A DNA stretch of 64,000 nucleotides from an uncultured Saccharospirillaceae bacterium (GTDB lineage: Bacteria; Pseudomonadota; Gammaproteobacteria; Pseudomonadales; Oceanobacteraceae): positions 62,001 through 126,000 of the forward strand of contig CANNFT010000005.1 of assembly GCA_947503895.1 (NCBI GenBank), given 5' to 3'. Under the pieces are notes generated by a model, which was given only the letters and a program-made list of their open reading frames with translations, searched no databases and was not told where the DNA came from. Position numbers and translations under genes: made by a program. Shown in pieces: positions 60,319 to 64,000 of the stretch. How positions within the stretch are numbered: position 1 is the stretch's first letter; each line of letters starts with the position of its first letter.

Positions 60319-61602
60319 ATGCGTTTATTTTACACTGTCATGTTTACGTTACTGCTGCCAGTGATCTTTTTGAATAAGCTTTGGCGTTCTCGTTTAGCGC
60401 CAGCTTATCGTTCTAGATTATGGGAGCGATTCGGTGTATTTCAAGGTCCGGCGCAGAAAGGCGGCGTTTGGTTTCATACGGTATCCGTAGGCGAATTCCT
60501 GGCGGCGGCCCCATTAATTGAGCAATTCATGGCGGCTCACCCCGGCACTCCGGTGACCGTGACCACTACTACCCCTACTGGGTCTGAACAAGTGCGAAAG
60601 CATTTCGCTGATCGCGTTTTTCATGTGTATTTACCTTACGATATACCGGTATTTTTGTCGGCATTCTTTCGGCGAGTACGGCCTGAATTGTTAGTGATTC
60701 TGGAAACGGAGCTTTGGCCGAATTTACTGCACACAGCGACACGCTTTCGGTGCCCTACGTATCTAGTGAATGCTCGTTTGTCTGAGCGATCGGCACGAGG
60801 TTACGGCAAAGTCAGTAGGCTAACCAATACCATGCTGCAACAGCTGGATCAGTTATGTGTTCAAAGCACCGCAGATGCGGAGCGATTTCGGGCATTGGGA
60901 ATGGACCCAGCAAAAATGTCGATCACAGGCAGCATTAAATTCGATGTGGCCATACCGGATACGATGAATGCGCAAGCGGAGGCACTGCGTCGTCAATGGC
61001 ACCTGCCCTTGGGTTCGACTGAACAGTCTCCACGGCCAGTCTGGATTTTGGCCAGTTCTCATGAAGGGGAAGATGAGATCGCATTGAGAGCACATCAGGC
61101 GGTCATGCAAGCTTTTCCCAATAGCCTATTGTTAATCGTTCCTCGACATCCTGAGCGTTTTGCGAAAGTCGCAGAATTAGTGGAGAAAAGCCATTTTACA
61201 TTGGGATTACGCTCTCAATTTAAAAACGTTAATGCACAAACTCAAGTGTTGGTTGTCGATACAATGGGGGAATTAGTGCCATTTCTCGCGGCTTCCGATG
61301 TCGTGTGTATGGGTGGAAGTTTTATTGAAAGTGGTGGACACAATCCATTAGAGCCAGCTGCGTTAGGGAAAGCGACCTTGATTGGTCCCAGCCAATTTAA
61401 CTTCGAGCAGATTTGTCAGTTGATGTTTGAAGCGGGCGGGTTGATAGCCGTAGATGATGCGCAGACGCTCGCGGATATCGTCATTCGATGCTTCCAAGAA
61501 CCCGCTTTCAAAGCGCGGGTAGGGCAGCAAGCATTATCTGTGGTGGAAGCGAATCGAGGGGCGCAGCAGGCGATTTTTGAATTGATATCTAGGCAGTTTT
61601 AA
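60319..61602 (+). CDS. waaA: 3-deoxy-D-manno-octulosonic acid (Kdo) transferase
   Basis: WaaA adds Kdo to lipid IVA at the cytoplasmic face of the inner membrane. A single membrane anchor (about 4-22) precedes a GT-B enzyme with FHTVSVGEFLAAAPLI, ETELWPNLLHTA, the LASSHEGEDEIAL block and GGSFIESGGHNPLEPAALGKATLIGP. The 427 residues are typical. It converges with cpdA, only 12 bp apart. Confidence 0.97.
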   Translation: MRLFYTVMFTLLLPVIFLNKLWRSRLAPAYRSRLWERFGVFQGPAQKGGVWFHTVSVGEFLAAAPLIEQFMAAHPGTPVTVTTTTPTGSEQVRKHFADRVFHVYLPYDIPVFLSAFFRRVRPELLVILETELWPNLLHTATRFRCPTYLVNARLSERSARGYGKVSRLTNTMLQQLDQLCVQSTADAERFRALGMDPAKMSITGSIKFDVAIPDTMNAQAEALRRQWHLPLGSTEQSPRPVWILASSHEGEDEIALRAHQAVMQAFPNSLLLIVPRHPERFAKVAELVEKSHFTLGLRSQFKNVNAQTQVLVVDTMGELVPFLAASDVVCMGGSFIESGGHNPLEPAALGKATLIGPSQFNFEQICQLMFEAGGLIAVDDAQTLADIVIRCFQEPAFKARVGQQALSVVEANRGAQQAIFELISRQF

Positions 61603-61614
61603 AGGGGACTGGAA

Positions 61615-62409
61615 TCAGTACCCTTTAATGGTGTAATCAATTTCAAACTCTATATCGTCAACGCGACTGACGCCGGTCTGAATACTGCCGTCGTCGTAGA
61701 GTTCCATCCAGCGATAACCTGGCCCGACTGAATCCACGGAAAAGTCAGTTGATTTAGGTGTGAATTGCACACAAGTCGAAGGCGTCGAAATATAACGCAC
61801 GCCATCTTTCATCACATTACTGTCTTGATGAATGTGTCCCCACAGCAATACTCTGACGTTATCGTAGCGACTGACCAACTCTAAAAAAGCATCGCTGTTT
61901 TTGATTTGCTGATTGTCGAGCCACTTACAATCCATGGGAATGGGATGATGGTGAAATGTCACTAAGGTGTGTAGATCAGGTTCTGCCTGTAGCGCGGTTT
62001 CCAGTTTCTGCAATTCAGAATCTGAAAAGCGGCCGTGCACAGAGCCCGGTACTTGGCTGTCCATTAATACAATTTGCCAAGCCCCTTTTTTGACGACCGA
62101 GACCATTTCTTTTTGTTCAGAGACCACTTTGAGCATGTTGTCTCTGTGGTCGTGATTTCCCGGTAACCAAAATTGTTCTTTGCCAAAGGCGTCGAGTTGA
62201 TCTTTCAGGCGGATATAAGAATCCACACTGCCATCTTGAGACAAATCACCTGTCCCGAGGAAGAAATCAAAATCTGGGTGCTCTGATTGTACGCGTTGCA
62301 GAACGGCATCTAGGCTGGACTGTGTTTCCATGCCGAGTAATTTGCCATCTGGAGACGCAAATAAATGACAATCAGTCACTTGTATAAATTTTTGAGGCTT
62401 TACAGTCAT
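61615..62409 (-). CDS. cpdA: 3',5'-cyclic-AMP phosphodiesterase
   Basis: CpdA hydrolyses cAMP and lowers Crp signalling. The 264 residues show the metallophosphoesterase set: QVTDCHLF (D-x-H), GTGDLSQDGS (G-D), PGNHDHRD (GNHD), TFHHHPIPMD and the final WGHIHQD (GHxH). Last of a nudF-DUF1249-cpdA minus-strand set, the usual order in this group. Confidence 0.94.
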   Translation of the reverse strand: MTVKPQKFIQVTDCHLFASPDGKLLGMETQSSLDAVLQRVQSEHPDFDFFLGTGDLSQDGSVDSYIRLKDQLDAFGKEQFWLPGNHDHRDNMLKVVSEQKEMVSVVKKGAWQIVLMDSQVPGSVHGRFSDSELQKLETALQAEPDLHTLVTFHHHPIPMDCKWLDNQQIKNSDAFLELVSRYDNVRVLLWGHIHQDSNVMKDGVRYISTPSTCVQFTPKSTDFSVDSVGPGYRWMELYDDGSIQTGVSRVDDIEFEIDYTIKGY

Positions 62410-62485
62410 ATCTTCTGTACTTCCGAACCCGTTCCATGGGCAAAAATGGTCATCTAATCGCCAAAAGCACTATATAAGTTCTAGC

Positions 62486-62968
62486 TTAGTCACTTCCAGT
62501 GCTCGAGTCACATTTTAACGTATGTGGACGAAAATTGAGGCTTATATCAGCTTCACCATGCTCAAGGCAATGCTGAAGCCAATCTGCAAGGAAATGATTT
62601 ATCTGGTTTTTCTCATCAGGTAAGCGCATTTGGGGGTTGGGGTAATGGTATACCCCGTTGAATCGGTGGTCGTTATGAAAGCTCACCACCTCGGCCATGC
62701 GGACATCTTGATAGAAGCGTACTTCCATTTTCGGTGGCTTGAGAAAATCGGAGGTCGCGGTGGTTTGTTCTATCAATATAGTGCGCGTGTATTTGAACTG
62801 TTCTTCAATAGTGAAAATAATGCGGGTGCTGTGATGAGGTCCTCCAGTGACAACGAACTCACGACCAAGCCCATCTTCCATATCCGGCAGAAGCTTGAGC
62901 AAACGCACGTAATTGGCTTCGCATAGGCCCGCCATCGCGGATAAGTTGGGTGTGTATCGTTGTCGCAT
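62486..62968 (-). CDS. DUF1249 (YqiB-like) protein
   Basis: The 160-residue protein begins with YTPNLSAMAGLCEANYVRLLKLLPD, typical of the DUF1249 family that sits between nudF and cpdA in many gammaproteobacteria. Function is not known; the linkage suggests nucleotide metabolism. AGGAA lies 8 bp before ATG 62968. Confidence 0.9.
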   Translation of the reverse strand: MRQRYTPNLSAMAGLCEANYVRLLKLLPDMEDGLGREFVVTGGPHHSTRIIFTIEEQFKYTRTILIEQTTATSDFLKPPKMEVRFYQDVRMAEVVSFHNDHRFNGVYHYPNPQMRLPDEKNQINHFLADWLQHCLEHGEADISLNFRPHTLKCDSSTGSD

Positions 62969-63113
62969 TCGAAGTTTCCTAACAGGGTGCGGAAATGCTA
63001 CCTGCGTTACGCCAATTTGGTTAGGAATTTTTTCTTTTTTTGCACGTTCGAACGCTCATGTTGCTCATAGAGCTGCGATCTAGCGTTAAAAGTTATTAAT
63101 TTCGCGCCACTTA

Positions 63114-63764
63114 TTACTTTTCATTGTGCAAGTCTCCGTGCGTGCTTGAACTTTCAAACAGTGCCCGTGTTTTGGCAAGGTTTAGTTCCAGCCACTGCAA
63201 CGCCATGATGGTCGCAGCGTTGTTAATCGCACCGGATGTCAGCGCGTGTACGGCATCGGTTCGACTGACGACATGTACTTGAATGTCCTCGTCTTCCGCT
63301 TCTAAACCGTGAATGCCGCCTAATTCTTGACTATCCACCGATGCACAAAATAGAGCGACGGATTCGTTGGTGCCCCCCGGACTGACCCAGTATTCGCAGA
63401 TCGGTAATAGGTGTTGAATGTGGGCACCACTTTCTTCTTGAGCTTCTCTAACGGCCACGTCTTCAGCGGATTCACCTGCCTCAACGATGCCGGCGACCAA
63501 TTCGAATAACCAAGGACTTTTACATTCTAGGGCACCAATTCGGAATTGTTGTGTCAGTACAACAGCATCTTGCTGCGCGTCATAGAGTAATACGGCGGCG
63601 GCTTGCCTGCGTTCGAAGCGTTCGCGGCGAATAGGTTGGCTCCACTCTCCGGCGAAGAGCCGATGGCGTAATTCAAAAATGCGAATTTGGAAAAAGCCAT
63701 CATAAACGGTGCTGTCGTTTAACACTTCGACGTCTTGGCGGGTGAAACTTGGTACAAGTGCCAT
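63114..63764 (-). CDS. nudF: ADP-ribose pyrophosphatase (Nudix)
   Basis: NudF splits ADP-ribose to AMP and ribose-5-phosphate. The Nudix box is complete: G-I-V-E-A-G-E ... R-E-A-Q-E-E-S-G (about residues 90-113). The length of 216 and PWLFELVAGIVEAGE match the family. AGGAG lies 6 bp before ATG 63764. It is divergent from the tolC-like gene, as in E. coli. Confidence 0.95.
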   Translation of the reverse strand: MALVPSFTRQDVEVLNDSTVYDGFFQIRIFELRHRLFAGEWSQPIRRERFERRQAAAVLLYDAQQDAVVLTQQFRIGALECKSPWLFELVAGIVEAGESAEDVAVREAQEESGAHIQHLLPICEYWVSPGGTNESVALFCASVDSQELGGIHGLEAEDEDIQVHVVSRTDAVHALTSGAINNAATIMALQWLELNLAKTRALFESSSTHGDLHNEK

Positions 63765-63904
63765 CTGGTCTCCTACTAATATTGGGTGAATGACGTGATA
63801 CGGGCATTTGAAACAATGAGTTGGTGGATACTGTCTTTCGCGGCGTAGACGAACTGTTTAGAATCCGGCATTATTTTTTTTCACTTTATATAGGCCCTAT
63901 CCCC

Positions 63905-64000
63905 ATGAAAAAACTGGCCCTAACATGGTTCACTCTGGCTGCTTGCACAACGGTACAAGCTACAGATTTGAAAACTGTGTTTGAACAGGCATTGCAAAAC
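63905..64000 (+). CDS. tolC: TolC-like outer-membrane efflux protein, 3' end cut by window edge
   Basis: Only the first 32 residues are inside the window: a signal peptide (MKKLALTWFTLAACTTVQA) then TDLKTVFEQALQN, the typical mature start of TolC-family outer-membrane channels. The divergent nudF neighbour supports TolC itself. No strong ribosome binding site is seen. Confidence 0.75.
   Translation, partial: MKKLALTWFTLAACTTVQATDLKTVFEQALQN

Overview
The window looks like a chromosomal stretch of a marine gammaproteobacterium. The type IV pilus order pilMNOPQ-aroK-aroB-damX-like-gltB-gltD, LPS-core heptose and Kdo genes (hldD, hldE, waaA), nudF divergent from a tolC-like gene, TypA, EttA and an NhaA antiporter all fit Oceanospirillales-type genomes. 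A Saccharospirillaceae/Reinekea-like host is my guess from gene content only; the genus cannot be fixed from the sequence alone.

Layout. (1) 1-4.0 kb is an accessory region. It holds the end of a serine recombinase, a run of inverted repeats, an oversized PemK/MazF-like protein, a frameshifted small secreted protein, a 19-bp inverted repeat, a truncated phage head (Mu F/SPP1 gp7) fragment, and a small minus-strand locus with a 46-aa cysteine-containing peptide, a hairpin that may act as an attenuator, and a GRDP-like (DUF1399-type) protein. (2) 4.0-7.9 kb has divergent glnA (sigma-54/NtrC-type control visible) and typA. (3) 8-13 kb has a DoxX-like protein, two tandem paralogous AraC-type regulators, a family 3 solute-binding protein and an SBF/BASS-type transporter. 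(4) 13-18.4 kb has two large secreted proteins that share an N-terminal jelly-roll-like module: a putative HExxH metallopeptidase and a SASA-type esterase. (5) 18.9-36.3 kb is housekeeping: dtd, PBP1A, then a promoter and the pilMNOPQ-aroKB-damX-like series and gltBD. (6) 36.5-42.1 kb has a VWA lipoprotein, hemE, nhaA and radA. (7) 42.1-43.5 kb is an insertion-like stretch with an orphan SMI1/KNR4 gene among hairpins. (8) 43.5-51.6 kb has a PilZ protein, ettA, a multi-PAS GGDEF-EAL protein and glyA. (9) 51.6-53.2 kb is a divergent SDR/TetR pair with two visible operators. (10) 53.2-55.7 kb is AT-rich and carries a CDP-alcohol phosphotransferase and a TagD-like cytidylyltransferase plus about 1 kb with no gene. 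(11) 55.7-57.7 kb has an EamA transporter and a LysR regulator. (12) 57.8-64 kb has hldD, hldE, waaA, cpdA, a DUF1249 protein, nudF and the start of a tolC-like gene.

Working together: PilM-PilQ form the alignment subcomplex and outer-membrane secretin of type IV pili; PilZ and the GGDEF-EAL protein belong to c-di-GMP signalling; GlnA and GltBD form the GS-GOGAT ammonia assimilation route; HldE and HldD make ADP-heptose and WaaA adds Kdo to lipid A. The least explained parts are the peptide/GRDP-like locus, the paired secreted enzymes, and the CDP-alcohol gene pair.
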